A stretch of 64,000 nt of DNA from Canna indica (GCA_034359265.1 CP136898.1:498501-562500); one strand, 5' to 3'. Positions 23,701 through 34,277 are shown, numbered from the stretch's first letter. A program made the numbers and translations. The notes: a model not told the origin generated them from the letters alone.

Positions 23701-25395
23701 GAGGATGAATTTGGAAACCTAGACATCAACAAAGACAGAGAAAAAGAAAAAGGGAAATCAACCTGGATAGATGAGGACGAGGAGGAAATTAACATAAAAA
23801 CTCCCGGAATTATCTTCAAAGAAGCAGCATCCAAGGCCGCATTAGAACCAGTAAGTGAGGAGGACATCACTTCTATATACCAAGGGATACATAAAGGAAG
23901 AAGAGTCCTGAATAGACTCTACAATATGGAGATAGTAATGGAAATTCCAAACGTCAAGACTTTCAAAGTCCAAGCTATTCTGGATACCGGAGCCACAGTC
24001 TGCTGTATTGACCAAGACTCTATACCATCAGAGTCTCTGGAACCAAGCGCATTTCCCATTCAAATTAATGGGGTTAATTCTCAGCAAGTGGCCAAGATGA
24101 GATTAAAAGGTGGACTAATGAGTATTGAGGACAACAAGTTCAAGATACCATTCACATATGCCTTCCCAATGGGCAAAAGGGATGGCATACAGATGCTGAT
24201 AGGGTGTAACTTTATCCGAGCCATGCAAGGAGGAGTTCGGATTGAAGAACAAACAGTTACATTCTACAAGAAAGTCACCACCATAAACACAAGGTTAGAC
24301 ACAGAAATTCTGAATTCTACGTCCATAGATGAACTAAGTCTATCTGAAGAAGAGTATCTGGAGGTTCAGAGCGCTGTCGCTTATGACAAGTTCAAGGAAT
24401 CAGAAAGTTTCAGAAAAAGATTCAGCCCGCTCCTTAACAGGCTAAAAGCACAGGGTTTCATTGGAGAAAACCCGGCCCAACATTGGGCCAAAAATCAAAT
24501 CACGTGTAGACTGGACATAATTAACCCAGACCTGACTATTCAAGACAAGCCTCTTAAGCATATCAGCCCGCTTATGAAAGAGCAATATGATAGACACGTG
24601 AAAGCACTATTGAAAATTGGAGCAATCAGACCAAGCACCAGCCGCCATAGAACTATGGCCATCATAGTCAACTCAGGCACAACTGTGGACCCAACCACCG
24701 GGAAGGAAGTAAGAGGTAAAGAACGCATGGTCTTTAATTATCGGACTCTAAACGACAACACTCATAAAGACCAATATAGCTTACCCGACATCAACACAAT
24801 CCTCAAACGAATAGGAAATAGTCGAATCTTTTCAAAGTTCGACTTAAAGAGTGGTTTCCACCAGGTGGCCATGGACACTGAGTCTATACCATGGACCGCT
24901 TTTATAGTGCCCGGAGGGTTATATGAATGGCTAGTCATGCCATTCGGTTTGAAGAATGCGCCAGCAGTTTTCCAAAGAAAGATGGATCAGTGCTTTGCTG
25001 GCACAGAAGAATTCATAGCAGTATACATAGATGACATACTCATCTTTTCAGAAAGTGAGAAAGAGCATGCAGCACATCTTGAAACTATGCTAAAAATCTG
25101 CGAGAAATGGGGATTAGTGCTATCCCCGACCAAGATGAAAATAGCAACTCAAGAGATTGAGTTCCTCGGGGCTATCATAGGTAACAGCAAGATCAAGTTA
25201 CAACCTCATATTATCAAGAAGATAATAAGCTTTGACACTGAACAGCTCAAGAGCAAAACATGCCTAAGATCGTGGTTAGGCTTATTAAACTATGCGAGGT
25301 CATACATCCCGAATCTTGGTACACTGCTTGGTCCCTTATACTCCAAAACGGGACCTCAAGGAGATAAAAGACTAAAGCCTGAACTACCGTTTTAA
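20794..25395 (+). CDS. badnavirus-like polyprotein (MP-CP-AP-RT), 1533 codons, C-terminally truncated endogenous copy
   Basis: One uninterrupted frame runs 4.6 kb. Visible in order: a movement-protein-like region at about residues 100-280; an acidic linker with a PPKWD direct repeat near 390; and a coat-protein region at about 490-760. A CCHC knuckle (CFICGEEGHFARDC) lies near 765 and a second Cys cluster typical of badnaviruses at about 866-910. The aspartic protease motif LDTGA is near 1062, and a reverse transcriptase spans about 1260-1480 with YIDD near 1411. The frame stops at KPELPF in a rearrangement junction, so RNase H is absent; badnavirus ORF3 products are usually longer. It is a host-genome relic. 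Whether it is ever expressed is unknown, and the missing parts argue against an autonomous virus. Confidence 0.92.
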   Translation: MSTTRTEVAPPRASISNQGNLQPTIDDQIRGYRLASRLRHSAQRRLSSRSTGRTFNRNLESQIDPEAELSISQYQRAQQVPAETLYQAGWAERQHRVYQHYSDERILVTEGAQVELPFITDQSYNLLVQAGLQHLHMGMVMIRLQTLHRRNAGVNALVLLRDTRWADDRAVISSMEIDLSTGIQLAYAAPDMTLSIHDFREHIQLVIQTHGYEGWQGGESNLLLSRSLIGRLSNNSHTNFRYNVQHVADHLASRGIRAIPGQPRTTASLQGRQWIIRPALLPNPQNPQVANIQTRSDGALMLNFTDYTTAPDTTTRLTELEDDLAQESVNVLTCTDEDFWLFEEQEKDWDDTYDYTHQEEEEALQSLWTLQADDEEADTEVPPKWDAPPKWDTSEEEDDSSDFYNYYAEKYDTFRQAEDEQTAYTVELDYPMIKELIQKTEKNQKVETAFSTAESSTTRVPREPIMGPAQYPPGRVTTQLPQNIPTIASRVGKLRGGYSKYYSEVYNLPTAQVNAGAILVLPEHVGQYADVISRWESITLNLLNERNWPDNKSKMCYVENLLGEIEKKAWIQWRMAYPAEYDEITGIAEDPQNILSQVRRMFMMEDPTTGSTEEQTRAYEDLERLSCHNIKDLLSYINDYKILAAKSGRLFMSTEISDKFFKKMPPILGRELEAAFFAKYPGCQVGLFPRIHFTYNYIEDQCKKAALARGLKNLSICAQIPIPGYYQKEKKYGLRKSTSYKGKPHNTHIRIFKKKYADKVRKCKCFICGEEGHFARDCKGKHGNIARATVIENLDLTNDWDVVSVDLDEPDSEGICSLSEGESGHATKLAIDYNDYPFETALVVTTKDQPEYSWRVTVTLPTEMRECTHTWEDNTDVTKGCDKCTICKEPTNPNMRSHCRKCLITACPMCSRFSLGRKIIIKRAPLKPYDEKDTLIKELLEYVTFLLNENERVKQELVDNQLSRDLKNLEDEFGNLDINKDREKEKGKSTWIDEDEEEINIKTPGIIFKEAASKAALEPVSEEDITSIYQGIHKGRRVLNRLYNMEIVMEIPNVKTFKVQAILDTGATVCCIDQDSIPSESLEPSAFPIQINGVNSQQVAKMRLKGGLMSIEDNKFKIPFTYAFPMGKRDGIQMLIGCNFIRAMQGGVRIEEQTVTFYKKVTTINTRLDTEILNSTSIDELSLSEEEYLEVQSAVAYDKFKESESFRKRFSPLLNRLKAQGFIGENPAQHWAKNQITCRLDIINPDLTIQDKPLKHISPLMKEQYDRHVKALLKIGAIRPSTSRHRTMAIIVNSGTTVDPTTGKEVRGKERMVFNYRTLNDNTHKDQYSLPDINTILKRIGNSRIFSKFDLKSGFHQVAMDTESIPWTAFIVPGGLYEWLVMPFGLKNAPAVFQRKMDQCFAGTEEFIAVYIDDILIFSESEKEHAAHLETMLKICEKWGLVLSPTKMKIATQEIEFLGAIIGNSKIKLQPHIIKKIISFDTEQLKSKTCLRSWLGLLNYARSYIPNLGTLLGPLYSKTGPQGDKRLKPELPF

Positions 25396-25398
25396 TAT

Positions 25399-25607
25399 AG
25401 GCCTTCTTTTCAATTTCTCCAAGTAGGTTTTCCACATAACACATTTTAGACTTGTTATCCGGCCAGTTCCTTTCATTCAGAAGGTTCAGTGTAATGGATT
25501 CCCATCGAGATATTACATCAGCATACTGGCCAACATGTTCAGGTAGCACTAGAATTGCTCCTGCATTCACTTGAGCTATGGGAAGGTTGTAAACTTCGGA
25601 GTAATAT
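25399..25607 (-). repeat. inverted coat-protein fragment of the viral element
   Basis: The reverse complement of this stretch matches 22293-22501 with only about two substitutions, one of them turning a Thr codon into Ile. It abuts the truncated end of ORF3, so the element ends in a head-on junction. Confidence 0.92.
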
Positions 25608-26470
25608 AACCACATGATACCATTGCTATGCCATCCTTAATGTTGCATAGCCATTGGTATGTCTTTAGTTGTTACTTGTAGAGAAATAAATCTTTAGTTG
25701 AACTCAATGTTGCAAAGAAAATTTGAAAGCAATTATGATTTTTCTTTTTGTTATTCATCAATTTGTATTAACGGTCAATGCTGCACAGCCATTAGTATGA
25801 TTTTTTAATTTTTGATACAAGCCAACTATGACATCATTTTGAGTCGATAGTCACATTAGGTTCTTTTAGGTAGAATAAATTGTTCAAAAAAGTTATTTAT
25901 TTTAGATGTTTTATTATGTGACTCATGTCACAATTGATTTTTAACTAATAAGTCTAAGTATATAATTGTTACCAATGAAATGTTGAAAAATATTTATTAA
26001 TTAACTTGACTTTTAATCGCTTATTGCGATAATCTTTTTTGAAATTCTGGTTACAGGAAATGCTGTGTTGAACCAACACAATAGCAGCAGCTGTGTTGAA
26101 CCAACATTTTATGACAGGTTCACGAGATTGCATGCGTGGATACAGAGTTGGGCAATTTGTCTTTTTAAACATTCGAGCAAACCATGATGCCTTTTTAAAC
26201 TTTCGAGCAAACCGTTTGTCTTTTTTTCACAGTTGAGACTTGTGTTAGACTAAATTTGTTTTTGCCAAATTTAGCTCATAATAACGCGAAAATTGCCTCA
26301 AATAGCCCAACAAACTCAGTAAATATGCAGGTCTTTGTTGGGCCTAGCCGAATTTATTCCGTTTTGGGTATGGGCCTATCGTGATTTCTTTTGGGCCTTA
26401 ATGTGGCCCGGTCGAGATTCGGTTTGGGCTTAAATGGGCCGTCAGAATCGTTTTTGTCCAGACAAAAAAT
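25608..26470. other. AT-rich intergenic DNA to the right of the viral element
   Basis: No gene seen. A short direct repeat, ctgtgttgaaccaaca, occurs twice near 26060-26105, and tttttaaac.ttcgagcaaacc occurs twice near 26163-26212. TGGGCC-rich sequence starts at about 26330. Confidence 0.5.
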
Positions 26471-26990
26471 TCCGTTTGGGCCCTAAATGGGCCTGCTAGA
26501 ATTGTTTTGGGCCTTATTTTGTCTCGTTCAGGCCTTAAAATTTGGGTCGTTTGGGCCTCAAATATGTCAAGAATCCGTTTGGACCTTAAATGGGCCGCCA
26601 GTTTCGTTTTTGTACCTAGTGGGCCTGTCAAAAAGATTTCATTTAGGCCTTAAAATTGGGCCTATCGATATTTCATTTGGGACTTAAAATGTATCGAGAC
26701 TCGGTTTGGGCCCTAAATGGGCCTGCTAGAATTGTTTTGGGCCTTATTTTGTCTCGTTCAGGCCTTAAAATTTGGGTCGTTTGGGCCTCAAATAGGCCTG
26801 TCAAGAATCCGTTTGGACCTTAAATGGGCCGCCAGTTTCGTTTTTGTACCTAGTGGGCCTGTCAAAAAGATTTCATTTAGGCCTTAAAATTGGGCCTATC
26901 GATATTTCATTTGGGACTTAAATGTATCGAGACTCGGTTTGGGCCTTAAATGGGCCAGTCGCTTTTGGTCGTTAAATTGGACCATTAAAA
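26471..26990. repeat. TGGGCC-rich tandem repeat, 230-bp unit
   Basis: Positions 26471-26700 and 26701-26930 are near-identical copies (offset 230, with a few changes and a small indel). A partial third copy follows. Inside each unit the short phrase gggccttaaatgggcc recurs with variation, so the structure is a repeat within a repeat. Similar but decayed phrases extend from about 26330 to 27150. It is probably satellite-like or transposon-derived; short ORFs within it are not genes. Confidence 0.85.
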
Positions 26991-28665
26991 ATTTTGTTTC
27001 AGCCTTAAACAGGCTTGTTTTAAGAAAACAGAAAAAGACGTACGTTGTTTTTACATTTATATGGGCCCTTAAATAGAATTTCAAATACGGTCTTCATGTA
27101 CCTTTAAATTTTGGGCGACAGTGGAATTTATATCTACATTAAATGGGCCTAGAAAATATTGTAACTATTATTTTAAACAGATAAGAATTATAACTATAAC
27201 AACAGTGGTCATTGCTAGGTAGACTATATTCATATAAGTATTTTTTTTAAAAAAACAAACATACTTATAATATGCTAGAAGTAAAAGAACCATTCAAGAA
27301 AAAAAAAATCCAGAAAATACTTATATGAATTATTAAATAAATAAAAATTATTATTATTTTTGCTAAAAATGAAAATCAATTTTTTTTGTCACGCGCTCAC
27401 ACAGTCACAGGCAATATATTTTTTATCTATATTAATTATTACAGCGGCATCCAACGTCATTCCCAGCGCAAATAAAATAATTAAATAAATTATTTTATAC
27501 CATCGAGGTGCGTTGTTTGCAACAATTTAGGGCCGAAATGCTCTGGCAAGCCCAGCAGAAGATGTGATTGTTGTTCCCAACCTGTTGATTTGCAAACAAA
27601 AGTCATCACTCAATTTATAGCACTACTTAATTTAAACGTTGATAACAGGCCTATGAATACTCAATATTAGGGTGACCATGATTTATAGATAAGATTTATG
27701 CAGATTAGAATGGCAATCAAATGAAAATTAAAAATTATTTTCATAACTACAAATATGAATACTCAATATTAGGCCTATGAATGGCCATCGAGTCCTAGAA
27801 TGCAACATCCTTAACTACAAATATTCAACATGATCATTAGTAGTGGTTAGCGAATGGCAATCAAATGAAAATTGACATCTAACTAAATGTAAGTTTTAGG
27901 CTAAGCAATCATGACAATAAACTTCATACTAAGGAGCATCTTGATTTTTGCAATAGCAGAAAATGATTATCATGTTAACCGCAAAACAATATGAATCACT
28001 CTGAAGTGAGACAGGAGTGAACCTCCTCATGGGCATATAATGTTTCTTCTGACAAATTAAGCAACAAAACAGTTTGTCCATGAGCTACAATTGAGGTAAG
28101 GTAGGAAAACTTTTCCTAGGAACAGTTTTCCTACCTTAAAGTAGGGAGAATGATGACTCGGGTATGATTTAGGAAATAAACATGTTGACAACAGCGGAGG
28201 CGAACATTGAACACTAAAAGTGTACAAAAAGTCATGAGAATCATTAGTCTGTCTTCCCTTTTAGATTTCCTGATCCAGATTTTACGTTTGAGATAGACCT
28301 TTAAACCCTATTTAAAAACTCTAATAACATGGCATTTTTTAATTTTTTATTCATTTAAGGATGTTGACATGACAGTATTGATCCACACCACGTTAGCATC
28401 CAAACCGCAAAATTAATACTTCCTTAATGGTGGGATATAATTAAAATAAATTGAAAATTAAGAGTACCCTCTAGGTATAAAGTTGGGAAATTAAGACTAT
28501 CCAAATGTTGGGATAGATTTGGGAAACTTATAGTCATGATATACTTAGTAACTAACCCTAATTCAAGCGGATAAAGAAATGTCTAATATTTAATTTAGAC
28601 ATCAAACCAATGCCAATTTTTTAATTAATCTTGTCGCCGGTATTTGATAAATTTCATGTACTGTT
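26991..28665. other. AT-rich intergenic DNA
   Basis: No coding features. The segment includes long A and T runs near 27240-27370, a direct repeat of aatatgaatactcaatattaggcctatgaa around 27650-27780, and a strong hairpin at 28097-28138. Confidence 0.5.
28097..28138. repeat. perfect 15-bp-stem hairpin
   Basis: taaggtaggaaaact at 28097-28111 pairs perfectly with agttttcctacctta at 28124-28138 around a 12-nt loop. No poly-T follows, so a terminator role is not indicated. Confidence 0.85.
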
Positions 28666-28926
28666 GTTTAGATTTCTTTTACCTAGTTCTCTTACAAGAA
28701 TCTTACATCAAGTGTATTCTAGCAAAATTGTTTAACTTTGAAGACTAGAACTTTAAAGAACTCCAAACAAATGCTGATCTAATAATAAACCTCCAATTAA
28801 CATTACAAGGGCTAATGGATAGTCCTTACTTGCTAAAAAAATACTTAACTGGACTTAGAATGCTATACAATAATTCATTTAAAAGGAAACATAGTGACAA
28901 GGGCATACTTCTGATTAGAAAGTAAT

Positions 28927-29410
28927 TAGGGATGACAATTCAAACCGGTTACCCGGTTAACCGAACCGTAAAATCCAGTTTTGGATAGTGGATTTGCAGT
29001 TCGGTTTCGGTTTCGAATAGTAAAAACAAAAAACCGTTTAAAACCGGTTCGGTTTCGGTTATCGGACCGCGGTTAACAGATAACCGAAACCGGTTATATA
29101 TTCGGTTTCAGTTACCGTTTTTTGCGGTTAACCGGTATCCGAAACCGATTTTGTTATTAATCTTTAAACCGGTTATCCGTTTACTATCGGTTTTTTGCGG
29201 TTAACCGGTATCCGAAACCGATTTTGTTATTAATCTTTGAATCGATTATCCGTTTACTACCGGTTAACCGATTATCCGCGATAACCGAAACCAAGCCGGT
29301 TTCGGTTATAGGTTTTTGAAACCGACCGATTTCGGTTAGCGGATTTGGAAATCGGTTTCGGTTTCGGTTAACCCCCAAAAGTGCGGTTAACCGAACCGTT
29401 GTCATCACTA
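28927..29410. mobile_element. hAT-type MITE, 484 bp, with 8-bp target-site duplication
   Basis: The ends tagggatgacaa and ttgtcatcacta are inverted repeats with one mismatch. The flanks are a perfect 8-bp direct duplication, aaagtaat (28919-28926 and 29411-29418), the length made by hAT transposases. The interior is packed with ccggttaaccgaaacc-type motifs on both strands, like the subterminal arrays of Ac-like elements. The paralogous arm near 18905-18915 lacks the insertion. Confidence 0.9.
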
Positions 29411-29581
29411 AAAGTAATATGTATGTGTGCATGAATGCCATGGTAATATCAATAGTATATTTGCAAAAACTAAGATTGAGGATCATTTCTTACTCTCTTG
29501 CAGCATCAAGGTAGAGCTGAAATGTATTTTCAAAAAGCCTCCGGAAGAAGGCATCTCAAGTAGTTATGAATTAAGATATTA

Positions 29582-29722
29582 CATGAAAAAACATCACAAT
29601 CTAGCAAGTTAGATGCAACCCACAATAAAAAATCTCTATTTACTTGCCATGAAATGTATGGAAAATAAATAGAGATTTATTATTGTGGCATCTAACATGC
29701 TAGATTGTGATGTTTTTTCATG
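29582..29722. repeat. long fold-back (about 60-bp arms) inside the right pseudogene arm
   Basis: 29582-29642 and 29667-29722 are inverted copies with few mismatches, both ending in catgaaaaaacatcacaatc and its complement. The homologous place in the left arm (about 18665-18745) has only one of the two arms. Confidence 0.85.
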
Positions 29723-31454
29723 AAATAAATCTCTGTAATGCCTGCCTCACAAAATGAAATAAATGCTAGTACGCAAAAGAAAATCCTGCTTCATATCTAT
29801 TTAATAAGGTTTAACTATCTTAGAAGATTGTATGATAGTGTTATCAAAATGTATGGAAAATAATGAGAAAATAATCGAGGCAAAGGACCATATACAAAAC
29901 ATTGCAAAACTTACATGTCATCACCTATTCCATATGCGATTCTCCAAAAGAGTAAAAGCCCCGACTAAATATGCGCGTCACTATAGCTCTTCTGATAGTG
30001 CACTCTGAGCTGCTTCTAAAGATGCAATAAAGAATACTACCTATTATATCTACTAATCGAAGAATATCTTTTAAATCTAAACGAACACATAAGACAGATG
30101 CAACAGTTATAGCAAAGGAACTGAACATGGCTGATGTGCACAAGTAAAACACCAATTTGAACTAGTTTGAATTCTTTAAGTGTTAAAATTCTAACTGGTG
30201 GATTAATCAATCTGCAATTGCCAGTATGGATTAATAGGTTTAGTACTTCATTAAGCCAGATTTTGTCTACTAGAATAACAGTCCAACTAGATATGAAACT
30301 TATTTTAGAGCCAAAGGATTGCTGACTTCAGGTTCAGGAGGCCTCATGCCTTGCTAAGGTTCAATGTCTTGTCAGTATCTAGTGTGTTTAAGAATATAAT
30401 ACAGAAGATTATATTACAAATGTGGAAGTATTATTACATACAAAGAAACAAGATTGACCAACTATACAAGTATTTCGAAACATCTTAACATGAGATCATA
30501 TAACACAGTATATTTCATATATACTAAAAATCATATATAAAAGATACATGGGCACCGTACTAAGACTAGATTCCATACAGTAGATTATCAAGCTGATGGC
30601 CATATCAACAGTAATTGTAAACACAGGCAAACTGACTCGTCATCAATACTCAAGTCATATATTTTCGAAGTGTGAACAATAGATCCTATTCCGATCTAAG
30701 ATACACGTTATTAGAAAACTACCATCCTATGTTTTGACAGGTTGAACAAAAACCTAATTTATTAAATCCTCGCAAGCCAAGATTCAGATTTGAGTGATGA
30801 ATAGATACACCTTGAATATGTATCCAAATTTTGGTCAGGGGAAGGCACATCATCCTAGGAATATATTGTTCAGAGCTAACAATGAAGTATATAGAATGAA
30901 GAAGTAGGAAAACTCATATTGATTTTGAATAACAAAAACTAACTAATCAATAGTACACCTTACGTATAGGAAGATATATTTACCTTAAAAATAACTAGAG
31001 TTCCCTTCAGTGGACCTTGGACTATTCTTCCTTCTTAACGCCTGAAATGGCACTGCCATGATAACATTATTACATCAGTAAACAAAAAGCTAATCTGACC
31101 ATGTACAAATTGATCGAAACTGCTAAAATCACCTGATTTTCACTTGTCCTTCTCCAACATCTTCGACTCTCGCTCGTTCAATGTCATCGGTAGAATATCC
31201 AGGGAAAACTCCATATAAATTAAGATTGGAAATTCCTCCCTGGAATGCTGAGTAACTTTTTGATTTGGGCATCCGCATCAAAACAACTTTCAAAAAACCC
31301 AAAAGGAAATAAAGATATACATCGGTATTGAATATTCACGGGTGGAGAGAGACTCTTGTAAAGAAAATCTCATAAACCCTAAATACAACACTAAATACAA
31401 ACAAATGGACGTGATCGGAAATAAGATTTCGACCGAAATCTTATTTCTTGGTTT

Positions 31455-31521
31455 CACAAGGTCCTCTCTCCCTAATGTCGTGTGGTCTAACCACACGACA
31501 TTAGGGAGAATGGGCCTTGTG
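31455..31521. repeat. near-perfect palindrome in the right pseudogene arm
   Basis: The core tccctaatgtcgtgtggt pairs with accacacgacattaggga around a 2-nt centre, and the outer cacaagg / ccttgtg also pair. The left-arm counterpart near 18322-18350 has the sequence once only. Confidence 0.88.
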
Positions 31522-31800
31522 ATGTTCAAGAAGTTGTATCTCCCGGCGAATCTCACGACCTCGAAAGCATCCGGCTCCTAGATGAGGCTGGATCTGATGG
31601 AGGGAGGCCTTCGCCCTCTCCGATAGTTGTGAATCGTCCAGAGAAAATGGGTTCTCGAGGCGAAAGGAAGATGGAGTCGTGGAAGGGCTTCGCTGGAACA
31701 AAGAGGTAGTCGGACATCGCAATCGCCATCGCCATGGTGATAAAGGGTCGGAGGAATTGGTGGATTGAAATTTGAAGTGCACAATCGAGATCTAACTGAT

Positions 31801-32470
31801 ATAGTGGAAACCTCTTTTTCAATAAATTCTTTTTTTATATTTTTTCATATATTTTTATTATAGGTTATATATTATTGTTACGAATTTTATTATAATTTCT
31901 ATTTTGATAATATATTACATTATATTTTGATTATTATCTATTATTTTTTTAAAGTTTTGCTATTTATTTTGTTTTTTCATTAAATTTTTCATAAAATAAA
32001 AAATTAATTTTTAAAATCTGCTTCAGTTTTTTCGTTTTTCAATTACTCTATTGACCTATTTTAATATTAACTTTTTTTCTACAATGGAGGGTTGTGGATA
32101 ACACGGGAGAGCTCTGAGCTTTCCATGTAATCTTTTTTTTCCAACTATCTACTATGTATAAAGAGCTCTCAGTGAAGAGTTCTACTTCCTTTTTCTATTT
32201 TTGGTTGATTTATTTTTTATAAAATTAAAAAATAAACAGAAGGCCAATTTAAACAAAGAATTAGAGGAGCGAGGCATGAAAATTTTGTAGCCACCAAGAA
32301 GACCAGCTAAATTAAACATAATAAGAGCAACACATGTAATCATGTGCGATTAAGTAGTACAGTAATTAGCATCAGTTTTTGACCCATCATATATCACCAG
32401 ATACACTTGCTCTGATAAGCACATCCAGTTCAATATCACAAAGTTGATTTCATGATAAGCAGCACGAGAT
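31801..32470. other. AT-rich intergenic DNA and H3.3 3' UTR
   Basis: Very AT-rich from 31815 to about 32250 with no ORF of interest. The part right of about 32270 probably holds the 3' UTR of the histone gene on the minus strand. Confidence 0.5.
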
Positions 32471-33146
<676 letters not shown>

Positions 33147-34277
33147 CTAAGAAATAAAAAATCATCAACTGGTTTCCAAAATCACAAGAGTTCTAATATA
33201 TTTCATGTATCATGTGAATGGAATATAGGAAGATAAAGGTTAAGCCAAATAGTCAGTAAACAACATGATAAATAAACATTAATGGGCATCTCAAATTCTT
33301 AATCACACAGGACAAATCCAAGTGAATCAAGATTCAAGTATTTATGTTCTATAAAAGAATCAAACGATATCCATAAAAGCTACTCATTACATTGAAAAAA
33401 AATGAAAATCCTGAAGAAAAACAAATCATCCAAGACTCAAGAGTATACCAAATTTAAAGTGGTAAATATGAGTATTATTGAAATAAATTCACATGAATGC
33501 CATAGATGAATAAAATAGCCAGCATAAACTACGAAGACTAACGCATGGCAAAGTAAGATTAAAATCATGGCATGTGTTATTCTCATTTAAGTAAAAAAAG
33601 TACTTGCAGAAAATCGATACAATATTCAAAAATGAAACGTGAAATGAGTTTCTGATCGAATTCTGTCTCACATAAATCAAGTCAATCTACAGTTCTATAA
33701 ATCACCGCTGCTTAAATGGAACAGCAAGGGGAAGAGGTCAAGACCTACAAAATTATTTTGAGTTGCAGCTATCTTCATGATCAGCGAAACGCAAGAAAAA
33801 TACGACAGAGAAAACAATCACTAACGATCAGTATCTAAATTGATTTTGTTTTCCCGACATAAATGTCATCACAGTTAAATGGTAATAAGAAGCTCATCTT
33901 CATCAATTACAATGATGAACAAAGGTAAAATAGCAGATTTTTAAGAATCAACGCCACAAAGATCCAAACAATCAATCTAAAGTTGTTATGAACAATATTA
34001 GCCATACGCAGATATTTTAAGAGACAAACACTGTAACCAAATCCATTCACGAAGATTCAAAGCATACATGGAATCTATAAAGAAATTACGCCAATGAAAG
34101 GGGGGACTTCGAAGAAAACCCTAAAATCCACAAGCCCTAGAACTAACTCAGAAATCCGTCCAAGGACAAAAGCCTAATGCAAAAGGAAATCCATTCCTGT
34201 TGCAAACAAACATAAGCTAAAAAAAGAGAAATCTATACTCTAATCGAAGGGGGGGAAAAGGAGGGAATTGCGCTTAC
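33147..34277 (-). other. 5'-leader intron of histone H3.3
   Basis: On the minus strand a gaggag|gtaagcg donor lies at 34277 and a cttag acceptor just before the ATG, giving an 1131-bp AT-rich intron. Plant H3.3 genes are known for such leader introns, which raise expression. An aaaccctaaa telo-box-like string lies near 34117-34126. Confidence 0.75.

Larger units (their letters stand above)
20160..25607 (+). mobile_element. endogenous badnavirus-like (Caulimoviridae) element, rearranged
   Basis: The element holds a truncated ORF2 remnant overlapping a long ORF3 by the atga junction typical of badnaviruses. It also holds two duplicated protease fragments on the left and an inverted coat-protein fragment on the right. 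ORF1, the start of ORF2, the RNase H end of ORF3 and the viral non-coding region with its primer site are not seen. It is therefore an incomplete, scrambled integrant. The edges are taken where similarity to internal viral sequence stops. Internal copies differ by very few bases, which suggests a young integration or one rearranged shortly before or during integration. Confidence 0.9.
28666..31800 (-). pseudogene. minus-strand degenerate kinase-like gene (right inverted arm)
   Basis: The exon-1-like region 31500-31735 starts with ATGGCGATGGCG on the minus strand and is disrupted. Two further exon-like blocks read clearly. 31133-31247 encodes GGISNLNLYGVFPGYSTDD and ERARVEDVGEGQVKI. 30984-31041 encodes EGRIVQGPLKGTLVIFK after an in-frame TAA. 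Together they resemble, from memory, the region just before and into the N-lobe of a plant plastid-type protein-kinase-like family (pattern LYGxxPGYSxxDIERAR..GEGxVKIRLYEGR..QGPLKGT). The Tyr codon expected in RLYEGR is TAA here, and the exon-1 donor reads GC instead of GT. Later kinase exons were not recognised. A hAT MITE and two fold-backs have inserted or formed inside. Identity moderate; pseudogene status well supported. Confidence 0.6.

Noticed and set aside
26398..26687. ORFs on both strands inside the TGGGCC repeat
   Set aside because: They repeat with the 230-bp unit and consist of low-complexity translations, so they are repeat by-products.
28927..29410. CRISPR-like or telomere-like array of ccggttaacc motifs
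   Set aside because: Terminal inverted repeats and an 8-bp target duplication show that it is a hAT MITE with subterminal motifs, and this is nuclear plant DNA.
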